DNA of 64,000 nt from Streptomyces halstedii. GTDB taxonomy: Bacteria; Actinomycetota; Actinomycetes; Streptomycetales; Streptomycetaceae. Positions 24,945 through 33,504 of the stretch are shown piece after piece; position 1 is the first letter of the stretch; every line of letters starts with the position of its first letter. The stretch lies in assembly GCA_000720535.1 (NCBI GenBank), contig JOAZ01000019.1:62001-126000 (forward strand), given 5' to 3'. Under the pieces are notes generated by a model. It did no database searches and was not told where the DNA came from. It saw nothing but the letters and a program-made list of their open reading frames with translations. A program made the position numbers and the translations under genes.

Positions 24945-25808
24945 TCAGCCCTTCCCCACCAGGTCGTCAGGGAACGCCCCCGCGGCCGCGGCCGTGAACA
25001 GGAAGCCGCGCCCCAGCTCCGTCAGCCGCTCCACCCCCGCCGCTCCCAGGTGCTCGTACGGCGCCGCGTCCATCCGGTCCGTGGCCTCCTCCAGCTCCGC
25101 CCTGAGCGCCGTGCCGGCGTCCGTCAGCTCACCCGCCCCGTCGAGCATCCCGCGCCCGCGCAGCCGTTCCACCGCGGCGTCCCAGTCGGCGCGCTGCCAG
25201 CCCCGGGTGGCCAGGACCCACCGGGGCGCCATGCCCTTGCCCGTCGCGGTGTGACTGACCAGGGCCTCGACCGGATCGAGTCCGGCCGCGAGCAACGCGG
25301 CGAGGTGGGCGTCGCCGCGGTGCTCGCGCAGGAGCGACGCCGCGTGCCAGTACGCCAGGTGCGGCGCCTCGGGCACCGGCTGGTCGGCGTGCCCGGCGTA
25401 CAGCGGCTTGGCGTGCCGGGCGCATCCCTCGGCGGCACGCAGGGCGAGGTGGGCGGCCTCGGCCATCTCCGGGGAGGCGACGACCTCCTCGCCGAGCACC
25501 CGGCGCAGCGTGGCGTCGGCGGCGCGCAGCCGTGCGCCGACCGCGGCCGGGGGTGTCACGACCGACCACACGGCCGGCACATGACGGGACACCAGCTCGT
25601 GGTTGAAGTTGTAGAAGGCGGCGGTGACCGTGCCGGGCCCGACCGCGCCCAACACGGCGGCGCGGGCCGCGAAGTAGACGGCGGTGGGGTCGTCGAGGCC
25701 CAGTTCCCCGAACTCCTTGCCGAGGTCGGGGGAGAAGTAGACGCAGGAGTGCAGCGGGTTGAGCGCGTTGTGGCAGCGCCGGCCGGCGCGCGGCGGAAGA
25801 GAAGGCAT
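24945..25808 (-). CDS. SCO6745-like family protein with C-terminal winged-helix region
   Basis: A 287-residue actinobacterial protein. The N-terminal two thirds are helical (GRRCHNALNPLHSCVYFSPDLG; FYNFNHELVSRHVPAVWSV; LYAGHADQP). The last 90 residues resemble a MarR-like winged helix (WDAAVERLRGRGMLDGAGELTDAGTALRAELEEATDRMDAAPYE). The family is named after S. coelicolor SCO6745 and has no assigned biochemical function I know of. ATG 25808 is the start. It lies upstream of, and co-directional with, tex, separated by 171 bp. Confidence 0.8.
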   Translation of the reverse strand: MPSLPPRAGRRCHNALNPLHSCVYFSPDLGKEFGELGLDDPTAVYFAARAAVLGAVGPGTVTAAFYNFNHELVSRHVPAVWSVVTPPAAVGARLRAADATLRRVLGEEVVASPEMAEAAHLALRAAEGCARHAKPLYAGHADQPVPEAPHLAYWHAASLLREHRGDAHLAALLAAGLDPVEALVSHTATGKGMAPRWVLATRGWQRADWDAAVERLRGRGMLDGAGELTDAGTALRAELEEATDRMDAAPYEHLGAAGVERLTELGRGFLFTAAAAGAFPDDLVGKG

Positions 25809-25874
25809 GGCTGCACGTTACCGACTGGTCGGTACGCTCCGTAACCCCGGGGCGGGCACGACCTGCCTCCGCCG

Positions 25875-25930
25875 GACCGCCCCCACGGCCGCAGGACCGC
25901 CCCCACGGCCGCAGGACCGCCCCCACGGCC
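25875..25930. repeat. About 2.8 tandem copies of a 20-bp unit
   Basis: The unit GACCGCCCCCACGGCCGCAG is exact at 25875-25894 and 25895-25914. A third copy (25915-25930) is truncated after 16 bp. It sits between the SCO6745-like start and the crotonase 3' end. Confidence 0.95.
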
Positions 25931-25975
25931 GGCGGCCCGGCCGCCTGGTCGAGGAGGCCCGCTCCGGGAGCCGCT

Positions 25976-26797
25976 TCATCCTGAGGTGACCGGGCTCCCG
26001 GGTGCGTCCTCGTCCTGGCCCGTCGTGAAGGTGAAGCGGGGCGCCCGGCGCTCGATGAAGGCGGCGACGCCCTCGGCGGTGTCGCCGCTGCCGCGCGCCC
26101 GCGCCTCCCAGTACGCGTCCCGGTCGGTCCGTCCGTCGGCGAACTCCTTCGCCGCGGCCTGGGTCAGCTGCGAGCGCGACGCCAGCACCCGCGCGAAGTC
26201 CCGTACCCGCTCCTCCAGCCCGTCCGCCGGCAGCACCTCGTCCACCAGCCCGGTGCGCAGGGCGCGTTCGGCGGCGACCAGCTCGCCGGAGAACAGCAGG
26301 AACTTCGCCGTCGCCGGGCCGACCAGTGTCACCAGCCGCCGGGTCGACGAGGCGGGGTAGACGATCCCGAGCTTGGCCGGGGTGACGCCGAACGACGCCT
26401 CCTGATCGGCGAACCGCAGGTCGCACGCGACCGCGAGCTGGCACCCGCCGCCCACGCAGTAGCCGCGCACCGCGGCCAGCGTCGGCCGGGGGAAGGCGGC
26501 CAGCGCCTCCTCGGCGCGTACGGCGGCCTCCTGCGCGCGGCCCGCGGGGTCCTGGAGCGAGGTGATGTCCGCACCGGCGCAGAAGGTCCCGCCCGCCCCG
26601 GTGAGCACGAGGACGCGCACGGCGGGGTCGGCGGACAGCGCGTCCAGCAGGCCGGGCAGCGCCGCCCACATGTCCGCGGTCATCGCGTTCCGCTTGGCGG
26701 GGTTGCTGATGACGACGGTGGCGACGCCGTCCGCCACCTCGTGCTCCAGCCGGGGCCCGGCCGCCGTGCCGCGTTGCGCCTGTCGCCTGAGGTCCAT
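25976..26797 (-). CDS. Enoyl-CoA hydratase/isomerase family protein
   Basis: A 273-residue stand-alone crotonase. The oxyanion-hole segments are GTFCAGADITSL and GYCVGGGCQLAVACDLRFA. The active-site segment FGVTPAKLGIVYPASSTRRL lacks a conventional second Glu (the residue there is Gly/Ile), so it may be an isomerase, thioesterase-like or other crotonase rather than a classical hydratase. ATG 26797 gives the family-like N-terminus; an in-frame ATG at 26836 is possible. No pathway partner is adjacent. Confidence 0.87.
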   Translation of the reverse strand: MDLRRQAQRGTAAGPRLEHEVADGVATVVISNPAKRNAMTADMWAALPGLLDALSADPAVRVLVLTGAGGTFCAGADITSLQDPAGRAQEAAVRAEEALAAFPRPTLAAVRGYCVGGGCQLAVACDLRFADQEASFGVTPAKLGIVYPASSTRRLVTLVGPATAKFLLFSGELVAAERALRTGLVDEVLPADGLEERVRDFARVLASRSQLTQAAAKEFADGRTDRDAYWEARARGSGDTAEGVAAFIERRAPRFTFTTGQDEDAPGSPVTSG

Positions 26798-27110
26798 GCG
26801 CCGGATGCTATCGGCAGGCGTCGGCCCCGTGATCACGAAGGGTCAAGAAGGGGCGCGAAGCGGACAGGACGGTGCGGAGCCGGCGAGGACCCGTACGGAG
26901 CCGCCGAAGGCCCGTGAGGAGCTGTCGACGACCGGGCCCGTGACCGAGGGCGGCCTGCACGTCACGGACCAGATGGATCCCGAACATGGCGGAAAGTGGT
27001 TCGCTGCCGGACAACTCCGAACGCATTCCTTCGCGTTGCTGTCATGAGTGGGCACTTGTAGTCAGCCGCTGAGTCAGGGCCGCGTCGTTCCCGACACTCA
27101 TTACTCGAAA
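26798..27110. other. Non-coding interval upstream of the ATPase gene
   Basis: Divergent intergenic stretch. The part from about 27000 to 27110 is the least GC-rich and probably holds promoters, but I cannot assign boxes with confidence. No gene is supported. Confidence 0.5.
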
Positions 27111-27142
27111 GTCAGTGACAGGCGAAGTCAGTGACAGGCGAG
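27111..27142. repeat. Tandem 16-bp direct repeat at the start of the ATPase gene
   Basis: GTCAGTGACAGGCGAA (27111-27126) is followed immediately by GTCAGTGACAGGCGAG (27127-27142), with one mismatch at the last base. It covers a possible GTG start at 27115 and lies just before the ATG at 27163. Confidence 0.9.
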
Positions 27143-27162
27143 CCGAGAGCGGGTGCCGGTCG

Positions 27163-27618
27163 ATGGAGAGCCGCGAAACAGTACCGGCCCACCCCGTGCC
27201 GTTCACCGGGGTGTGGCGCTTCACCGCGCCCGCCGTCGACGCCTCGGTGCCACAGGCCCGGCGCGCCGTGCGGGACCTGCTGGAGCGGCAGCGGGTCCCC
27301 GCCGGGGACGACCTCCTGCACGGACTGCTGCTGATCGTCTCGGAACTCGTCACCAACGCGGTCAGGCACGCGGCCGTGCTGTCACCGGAACTGGCCGTGG
27401 AGGTGGCCGTCGGGGCGGAGTGGATCAGGGTCTCCGTCGAGGACGGCCACCCCTACCGCCCCACCGCCCTGGTCACCGACCACGCGCAGACGGGCGGCCG
27501 GGGGCTGCTGCTGGTCCGCGAGATCACCGCGGAGGCGGGGGGCACCTGCGACGTGGCGCACACGGCGGGCGGCGGCAAGATCATCTGGGCGGCGATGCCG
27601 CTCGGCACCGTGCCCTGA
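27163..27618 (+). CDS. Histidine-kinase-like ATP-binding protein (anti-sigma regulatory factor type)
   Basis: A 151-residue single HATPase_c_2 domain, as in the large Streptomyces family of RsbW/SpoIIAB-like proteins. The N box is LLIVSELVTNAVRHA, the G1 box VSVEDGHPYRP, and the G2 region TGGRGLLLVREITAEAGG. Such proteins bind ATP and often a sigma or anti-sigma partner; no partner gene is adjacent. ATG 27163 is chosen because the 16 extra residues from GTG 27115 are encoded by a tandem repeat; 27115 remains possible. Confidence 0.88.
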   Translation: MESRETVPAHPVPFTGVWRFTAPAVDASVPQARRAVRDLLERQRVPAGDDLLHGLLLIVSELVTNAVRHAAVLSPELAVEVAVGAEWIRVSVEDGHPYRPTALVTDHAQTGGRGLLLVREITAEAGGTCDVAHTAGGGKIIWAAMPLGTVP

Positions 27619-27640
27619 CCGGTCCCCGCCCGCCGCCGCC

Positions 27641-28234
27641 TCACCAGCCGGCCGACGGACCGGTCAGCTCCCTGATCGCGGGCCGCGCCGCGTCCAGCAC
27701 CGTCATGAACCACGCCGAGAACGGCGCGGCGGCGTGGCGCCCGGCCAGCTCCTCCGCGGTCACGAACGCGGTCTCGCCCACCTCGTCCGCGTCCGGCCGC
27801 ACCCGCTCCTGCACCATCCCGACGAAGAGGTGGTTGAACTCCTGCTCCACCAGCCCGGAGGCCGGGTCCGGGTGGTTGTAGCGGACCGTGCCCGCCGCCG
27901 CGAGCAGCGAGGGCGACACCCCCAGCTCCTCGTACGTACGCCGGGCGGCGGCCGCGAAGGGCGCCTCGCCCGGGTAGGGGTGACCGCAGCACGTGTTCGA
28001 CCACACGCCGGGGGAGTGGTACTTGCCGAGTGCCCGGCGTTGCAGCAGCAGCCGTCCCTGCTCGTCGAAGAGGAAGACGGAGAACGCCCGGTGCAACTGG
28101 CCGGGGGCCTGGTGGGCCGCGAGCTTCTCCGCGGTGCCGATGGTGGTGCCGCTCTCGTCGACCAGTTCGAGCATGATCGCTTCTGCTGTGCCGTTCGACG
28201 AGCTGTGCGTCGCGGTGGCTGGTGTGGTCGGCAT
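27641..28234 (-). CDS. idi: Isopentenyl-diphosphate delta-isomerase, type I
   Basis: A 197-residue Nudix-fold enzyme interconverting IPP and DMAPP, the prenyl starters for hopanoids, quinones and undecaprenyl phosphate. Motifs are HRAFSVFLFDEQGRLLLQRRA, the catalytic Cys in SNTCCGHPYPGE, the Nudix-like AAARRTYEELGV, and the Glu-containing EQEFNHLFVG. ATG 28234 lies 7 bp after GAAGG; the ATG at 28240 is too close to that ribosome site. It lies about 10 kb from the hopanoid operon, to which it would supply precursors. Confidence 0.96.
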   Translation of the reverse strand: MPTTPATATHSSSNGTAEAIMLELVDESGTTIGTAEKLAAHQAPGQLHRAFSVFLFDEQGRLLLQRRALGKYHSPGVWSNTCCGHPYPGEAPFAAAARRTYEELGVSPSLLAAAGTVRYNHPDPASGLVEQEFNHLFVGMVQERVRPDADEVGETAFVTAEELAGRHAAAPFSAWFMTVLDAARPAIRELTGPSAGW

Positions 28235-28552
28235 ACCCATCCTTCGCTTTGGTTACCGGCCTCGTGCGCCGGACCCCTGGAGTCCGGTCAAGTCTGCCGT
28301 ACAAAAGCCGCTTGTCCGCACTGCGGGTGCGGGCATGTCCGTCCCGCCGGACCGGGCGGCGCGGCGGGACGGACACCACCCGGCCCCCGACGGCGGGGCG
28401 GCCTGGTCCGCGTACCGGCACCGGCACCCCGGGGACCAGCGCCCTCACCGCCGTGACCGGCGTCCGGGAGCCGGACCGGGGCGGGCCTGGACGCCGTGGC
28501 GGAGCCGGACGGCGGACGGCGGCCCGGTACCGGAACGAGTGACGCCCGGCGG
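28235..28552. other. Non-coding interval with a 13-bp inverted repeat
   Basis: This 318-bp gap holds a perfect 13-bp inverted repeat (TGTCCGTCCCGCC at 28336-28348, complement at 28363-28375, 14-nt loop). It may terminate transcription from the CDF gene, whose stop is 177 bp away on the same strand. No gene or clear promoter is recognised. Confidence 0.6.
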
Positions 28553-29494
28553 TCAGTGGCAGAGCTTGGCCTCGTGCGCGGCGTGCCCGCTCGGCTCCAG
28601 CTGGAAGGTGCAGTGCTCCACGTCGAAGTGGTCGCCCAGGCAGCCCTGGAGGTCGTGCAGCAGCTTCTCGTGCCCGATCGAGTCCAGCACCTCCTGGTGC
28701 ACCACCACGTGGGCGGAGAGGACCGGCATCCCCGAGGTGATCGTCCAGGCGTGCAGGTCGTGGACGTCCAGCACCCCGGGCAGGGCCGTGATGTGGGCCC
28801 GGACCTCCGCCACGTCGACGCCCTTCGGGGCCGACTCCAGCAGCACGTCGAGCGTCTCGCGCAGCAGCTTGACCGTACGCGGCACGATCATCAGGCCGAT
28901 CAGGAGCGAGGCGATCGGGTCGGCGGCCTGCCAGCCGGTCGCCATGATGACGCCGGCCGCCACCAGCACGGTCACCGAGCCGAGGGTGTCCGCGAGGACC
29001 TCCAGATAGGCGCCCCGCACATTGAGGCTGTCCCGCTGCCCGCGTACGAGCAGGGAGAGCGAGACCATGTTGGCGACCAGGCCGACCGCGGCGAAGGCCA
29101 GGGCCAGCCCGCCCCGGGTGTCGGCCGGGGTGATGAAGCGTTCCACGGCCTCGAAGACCAGGTAGCCGCCGACCCCGAGCAGCAGCAGACAGTTGGCCAG
29201 CGCCGCCAGGATCTCGGCGCGGGCGAACCCGAAGGTGCGGTTGGGGCCCGCCGGGCGGTTGGCGAAGTGGATCGCCAGCAGCGCCATGCCCAGGCCCAGC
29301 GCGTCGGTCGCCATGTGGGCCGCGTCCGCGATCAGCGCCAGGGAGTCGGCGAGCAGCCCGCCGACGATCTCCATCACCATGACGCCGAGCGTGATGACCA
29401 GCGCGACCCGGAGGCGCCCCCGGTACGCGGCCGCCGCCGTCCCCGTCGGCGGCGGCCCCGTGTGCGTGTGCCCGTGGTCGTGACCAGCCCCCAT
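28553..29494 (-). CDS. Cation diffusion facilitator (CDF) metal efflux transporter
   Basis: A 313-residue membrane protein with six predicted helices and a cytoplasmic C-terminal domain, exporting Zn2+ or a similar divalent metal by proton exchange. The His-rich N-terminus (GHDHGHTHT) is typical of Zn/Co exporters. The TM2 metal site is HMATD (H-x3-D). In TM5 the corresponding motif reads EVLAD (E-x3-D) where CzcD-type Zn transporters have H-x3-D, so metal selectivity may differ. ATG 29494 follows GGGAGG. No metal regulator gene is adjacent. Confidence 0.93.
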   Translation of the reverse strand: MGAGHDHGHTHTGPPPTGTAAAAYRGRLRVALVITLGVMVMEIVGGLLADSLALIADAAHMATDALGLGMALLAIHFANRPAGPNRTFGFARAEILAALANCLLLLGVGGYLVFEAVERFITPADTRGGLALAFAAVGLVANMVSLSLLVRGQRDSLNVRGAYLEVLADTLGSVTVLVAAGVIMATGWQAADPIASLLIGLMIVPRTVKLLRETLDVLLESAPKGVDVAEVRAHITALPGVLDVHDLHAWTITSGMPVLSAHVVVHQEVLDSIGHEKLLHDLQGCLGDHFDVEHCTFQLEPSGHAAHEAKLCH

Positions 29495-29655
29495 GAGTAC
29501 GCCTCCCGAGCGCGTGTACGCGGTCGGGCGCCCACCGCCCGACGCGGCCAGTGAACTACGGGGAGGGGGTATCCGGCAACACGGCACTGAACACCGTTGT
29601 CATGTGCCCTGACCTGCGCAAATGTTCGCAGGTCCACGCGGTGCGGGCCCGGTCG

Positions 29656-30639
29656 TCAGCGTGTTCGGGCGTCCGGGTGGCGCAGGCACCAGCCCTCCCA
29701 GGCCGACTCGACCATGTCCCGCACGCCGAGCCGCGCCGTCCACCCCAGCTCCCGTGTCATCCGCTCCGCCGACGCCACGGCGCGGGCCGCGTCACCGGGG
29801 CGGCGCGGCCCGGTCTCGGGCTCGACGGGCCGGCCGGTGACCTCGCCCACCAGCGTCGCCAGCTCGCGCACGGACACGCCCTCGCCACGGCCGATGTTCA
29901 CCGTCAGGTCCTCGCCGGCCCCCCGTGAGGCGAGGCTCCCGGCCACCGCGAGGTGCGCGTCGGCGAGGTCGGCGACATGGATGTAGTCGCGGACACAGGT
30001 GCCGTCCGGGGTCGGGTAGTCGTCACCGAAGATCCGCGGTGCCTGCCCGCGGGTGAGCCGGTCGAAGAACATCGGCACGACGTTGTGGACCCCGGTGTCC
30101 GACAGCCGGGGCTCGGCCGCCCCCGCCACGTTGAAGTACCGCAGGCACGCCGTGGTCAGACCGTGTGCCCGGCCCGTCGCCCGCACCAGCCACTCCCCGG
30201 CGAGCTTGGTCTCGCCGTAGGGGTTGATGGGGACGCACGGGGTCAGCTCCGTGATCCGCTCGACGTCGGGGACGCCGTACACCGCCGCCGACGACGAGAA
30301 GAGGAAGCGCCGCACCCCGGCCGCGACCACCGCCTCCAGGAGGACGGTGAGCCCGCCCACGTTCTCCCGGTAGTACAGCAGCGGGTCCTCCACGGACTCG
30401 CCGACCTGCTTCTTCGCCGCGAGGTGCACCACCCCCGTGACACCGTGCCCGGCCAGCACCCGGTCCAGCAGCCCGCGGTCCGCCGCCGAGCCCCGGACCA
30501 GGGTGACGCCCTCGTCCAGCCGCCCCGCGTCGCCCGTGGAGACGTCGTCGAGGACGACGACCCGCTCCCCGGCCCCCGCCATGGCCCTCGCCACGTGCGC
30601 CCCGATGTATCCCGCCCCGCCTGTGATCAGCCATGTCAT
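29656..30639 (-). CDS. galE: UDP-glucose 4-epimerase (extended SDR)
   Basis: A 327-residue NAD-dependent epimerase converting UDP-Glc to UDP-Gal, or a close NDP-sugar. The N-terminal nucleotide site is GGAGYIG (residues 7-13). The catalytic Ser is in LFSSSAAVYG and the Tyr-x3-Lys pair in NPYGETK. C-terminal sugar-binding blocks are DGTCVRDYIHVADLADAH and NIGRGEGVSVREL. ATG 30639 is the start. It is divergent from the polyol-phosphate operon, for which it could supply sugar nucleotides, but that link is positional only. Confidence 0.92.
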   Translation of the reverse strand: MTWLITGGAGYIGAHVARAMAGAGERVVVLDDVSTGDAGRLDEGVTLVRGSAADRGLLDRVLAGHGVTGVVHLAAKKQVGESVEDPLLYYRENVGGLTVLLEAVVAAGVRRFLFSSSAAVYGVPDVERITELTPCVPINPYGETKLAGEWLVRATGRAHGLTTACLRYFNVAGAAEPRLSDTGVHNVVPMFFDRLTRGQAPRIFGDDYPTPDGTCVRDYIHVADLADAHLAVAGSLASRGAGEDLTVNIGRGEGVSVRELATLVGEVTGRPVEPETGPRRPGDAARAVASAERMTRELGWTARLGVRDMVESAWEGWCLRHPDARTR

Positions 30640-30931
30640 GGGCGTCAGCTTAGGCTTTCGCCCCCGATGCCCAGGATCGCCCCGGGCGCGGGGCCCCGGG
30701 GGAGGGCGCGGTTTGTGGGACGGGGCGGTGATCCACGATGATGATCGCGAACGCGCCGCAGGATGGCCGCTTCACTCGAACAAGGATGGCCACTTCACCC
30801 GAACGAAGCACAAACGGGCGGTGAACTCGGTCTTCCGTTCATCCGATAGCCTCAGCCGACGAGCCGCCGGCCCCCGCCTCGGGGCCGCACAGTCGCGCGC
30901 CGTTCCCGTCACCGCCAAGGAGTGAGTTCGT
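30640..30931 (+). promoter_or_regulatory. Leader/promoter region of the polyol-phosphate operon with a tandem 23-bp repeat
   Basis: Non-coding. Two adjacent 23-bp copies (30760-30782 and 30783-30805, three mismatches, each starting AGGATGGCC) lie about 130-170 bp before the first gene. Spacing of 23 bp puts them on the same DNA face, so they look like a regulator site. AAGGAG at 30917-30922 is the ribosome site for the CTG start. Confidence 0.5.
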
Positions 30932-32770
30932 CTGTCGACCGCCATCCTCACCGGTGCACCGGTACCCGGATCGTCGCTCGCGGACGATCTGCGGTCCCTC
31001 GGCTTCGACGTGACCGCAGCCGCCGACGCCACCCAGGCCGCCGAGCTGCTCGCCACCGTCCCCACCGACCAGCGCGTCGCCCTGGTGGATCCCCGCTTCA
31101 TCGGCCACCTCCACGCCCTCAGGCTCGGACTGACCGACCCCCGCTTCGACGCCGCCGCCGTCCCCGGCGCCCTCACCGCACAGCCCGCGGCCCGCGGCGC
31201 GCTGCTCCGCGCCCTGCGCCGGACCGTGGCCGCCGTCGGCGCCGGCAGCCCCGTGGCGCCCCCCGGAGCCGGAGAAGTGGCCGCCACCGAGGACCGCACG
31301 GTCCCCGGCCGGCTGGCCACGGCCCTGGACGCCGAGGGCGTCCGCGTACAGCGTCCCGAGCTCGGATCGCTCACCGCCGCGGTGCCCGCCGGCCCCGAGG
31401 AGCGGGTCGCCGCACGGACCTCCGTCGCCGCCGTCGACGACGAGGCGGTCCGGCTGCGCAGCGCGGTCAAGGCCCACGACGGCTTCTTCACCACCTTCTT
31501 CATCAGCCCCTACTCCCGCTACATCGCGCGCTGGTGCGCCCGCCGGGGCCTCACCCCCAACCAGGTCACCACCGCCTCGCTGATCACCGCCCTGATCGCG
31601 GCGGGCAGCGCGGCGACCGGCACCCGCGGCGGTTACGTCGCGGCCGGGGTGCTGCTGCTCCTGTCGTTCGTCCTGGACTGCACCGACGGGCAGCTCGCCC
31701 GCTACTCGCTCCAGTACTCGACGATGGGCGCCTGGCTGGACGCCACCTTCGACCGGGCCAAGGAGTACGCCTACTACGCGGGCCTCGCCCTCGGCGCCGC
31801 GCGCGGCGGCGACGACGTATGGGTCCTCGCGCTGGGGGCGATGGTCCTCCAGGCCTGCCGCCACGTCGTGGACTTCTCCTTCAACGAGGCCAACCACGAC
31901 GCGGTCTCCAACACCAGCCCCACCGCCGCCCTCTCCGACCGGCTCGACAGCGTCGGCTGGACCGTCTGGGCGCGCCGGATGATAGTCCTGCCCATCGGTG
32001 AACGCTGGGCCATGATCGCCGTGCTGACCGCGCTCACCACGCCCCGGATCGTCTTCTACGCCCTGCTGGTGGGCTGCGCGCTGGCCGCCTGCTACACCAC
32101 GGCGGGCCGGCTGCTCCGCTCGCTGACCCGCAAGGCCCGGCGTACCGACCGCGCCATGCGGGCCCTGGCCGACCTCGCCGACTCCGGACCCCTCGCCCAG
32201 GCGGTCGCCGCGGTGCTCAGGCGCCCCGGCGGCGGCTTCACCGCCCCGCTGCTGGCTCTCCTCGCCGCGGTGCTGATGGTCGCGGCGGCCCTCTTCGCGC
32301 CCTTCGGCGGATGGCTCACCGTCGGCGCCGCCGTGCTGTACGCCGTCCTCGGCGGCCTCGCGGTCTCCCGTCCGCTGGGCGGCGCGCTCGACTGGCTCGT
32401 ACCGCCCGCCTTCCGGGCAGCGGAGTACTGCGTGATCCTGGTGCTCGCCGCCCGCAGCGACAGCCCGCACGCGGTTCCGGCGGCGTTCGGGCTGGTCTCG
32501 GCCGTCGCCTACCATCACTACGACACGGTCTACCGCATCCGAGGCGGTACCGGTGCGCCGCCGCGGTGGCTGGTGCGCGCCGTCGGCGGTCACGAGGGCC
32601 GGACCCTCGTCGTGGCGCTGCTCGCCGCCCTGCTCACCACCGGCTCAGATTTCACCACGGCGCTCACCGTGCTCGCGGTCGCCGTGGCTCTCGTGGTGCT
32701 CGTGGAGTCCATCCGCTTCTGGGTGTCCTCCTCGGCCCCCGCCGTACACGACGAAGGAGAACTCGCATGA
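30932..32770 (+). CDS. Multidomain CDP-alcohol phosphatidyltransferase with DUF5941-type C-terminus; probable CTG start
   Basis: About 612 residues. Residues 1 to about 165 form a soluble N-terminal domain I do not recognise (ALVDPRFIGHLHALRLGLTDPRF). A CDP-alcohol phosphotransferase follows with the complete D-x2-DG-x2-AR-x8-G-x3-D-x3-D motif (D249, D252, G253, A256, R257, G266, D270, D274). The rest is a multi-helix region matching DUF5941 as I remember that family. The frame opens at 30926, and the only start-like codon near the strong AAGGAG is CTG 30932 (9-bp spacing), giving an N-terminus (M)STAILTG. GTG 31010 lacks a ribosome site. It heads a coupled operon. Confidence 0.85.
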   Translation: MSTAILTGAPVPGSSLADDLRSLGFDVTAAADATQAAELLATVPTDQRVALVDPRFIGHLHALRLGLTDPRFDAAAVPGALTAQPAARGALLRALRRTVAAVGAGSPVAPPGAGEVAATEDRTVPGRLATALDAEGVRVQRPELGSLTAAVPAGPEERVAARTSVAAVDDEAVRLRSAVKAHDGFFTTFFISPYSRYIARWCARRGLTPNQVTTASLITALIAAGSAATGTRGGYVAAGVLLLLSFVLDCTDGQLARYSLQYSTMGAWLDATFDRAKEYAYYAGLALGAARGGDDVWVLALGAMVLQACRHVVDFSFNEANHDAVSNTSPTAALSDRLDSVGWTVWARRMIVLPIGERWAMIAVLTALTTPRIVFYALLVGCALAACYTTAGRLLRSLTRKARRTDRAMRALADLADSGPLAQAVAAVLRRPGGGFTAPLLALLAAVLMVAAALFAPFGGWLTVGAAVLYAVLGGLAVSRPLGGALDWLVPPAFRAAEYCVILVLAARSDSPHAVPAAFGLVSAVAYHHYDTVYRIRGGTGAPPRWLVRAVGGHEGRTLVVALLAALLTTGSDFTTALTVLAVAVALVVLVESIRFWVSSSAPAVHDEGELA

Positions 32771-33504
32771 TCGGCCTCGTACTGGCAGCAGGTGCCGGAC
32801 GCCGTCTGCGTCCCTATACGGACACACTGCCCAAGGCCCTGGTGCCCGTGGACGGGGAGAAGACGGTCCTGGACCTGACGCTGGCGAACTTCGCCGAGGT
32901 CGGTCTCACCGAGGTCGCGGTCGTCGTCGGCTACCGAAAGGAGGCGGTCTACGCCCGCAAGGCCGAGTTCGAGGCCACGTACGGCGTGAAGCTGACGCTC
33001 ATCGACAACGACAAGGCCGAGGAGTGGAACAACGCCTACTCCCTGTGGTGCGCCCGTGACGTCCTCAAGCAGGGCGTCATCCTCGCCAACGGCGACACCG
33101 TGCACCCGGTCTCCGTCGAGCGGACCCTCCTGGGCGCGCGCGGCGAGGGCCGGAAGATCATCCTCGCCCTGGACACCGTGAAGAACCTCGCCGACGAGGA
33201 GATGAAGGTCGTCACCGAGGACGGCCGGGGCGTGCGGCGCATCACCAAGCTGATGGACCCCGCCACCGCGACCGGCGAGTACATCGGCGTGACGCTGATA
33301 GAGCCGGAGGCGGCCGAGGAGCTCGCCGACGCGCTGAAGACCACCTTCGAGCGGGACCCCGACCTGTACTACGAGGACGGCTACCAGGAGCTCGTCGACC
33401 GCGGCTTCACCGTGGACGTCGCGCCCATCGGCGAGGTCACCTGGGTCGAGATCGACAACCACGACGACCTGGCCCGCGGCAGGGAGATCGCGTGCCGGTA
33501 CTGA
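32767..33504 (+). CDS. Nucleotidyltransferase (CTP:phospho-alcohol / sugar-phosphate NTP-transferase family)
   Basis: A 245-residue enzyme with the NTP-transferase signature LVLAAGAGRRLRPYTDTLPKALVPV at the N-terminus, a metal-binding Asp in LANGDTVHPV, and EVTWVEIDNHDDLARG at the C-terminus. This pattern fits phosphocholine/inositol-phosphate cytidylyltransferases, which charge a phosphorylated alcohol with CMP. ATG 32767 overlaps the previous stop (ATGA), and its end overlaps the next gene by 13 bp. It would provide the CDP-alcohol for the two phosphotransferases around it. Confidence 0.88.
   Translation: MIGLVLAAGAGRRLRPYTDTLPKALVPVDGEKTVLDLTLANFAEVGLTEVAVVVGYRKEAVYARKAEFEATYGVKLTLIDNDKAEEWNNAYSLWCARDVLKQGVILANGDTVHPVSVERTLLGARGEGRKIILALDTVKNLADEEMKVVTEDGRGVRRITKLMDPATATGEYIGVTLIEPEAAEELADALKTTFERDPDLYYEDGYQELVDRGFTVDVAPIGEVTWVEIDNHDDLARGREIACRY

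Noticed and set aside
22269-25844. A 1191-codon open frame on the plus strand opposite Tex and the SCO6745-like gene
   Set aside because: It is antisense to two well-supported genes, His/Arg/Gln-rich without domains, and has no ribosome site. It is a by-product of GC-rich third positions.
30839-32593. Long minus-strand frame opposite the CDP-alcohol phosphotransferase gene
   Set aside because: Glu/Gly/Gln-rich shadow with no family resemblance. The plus-strand gene has a complete catalytic motif.
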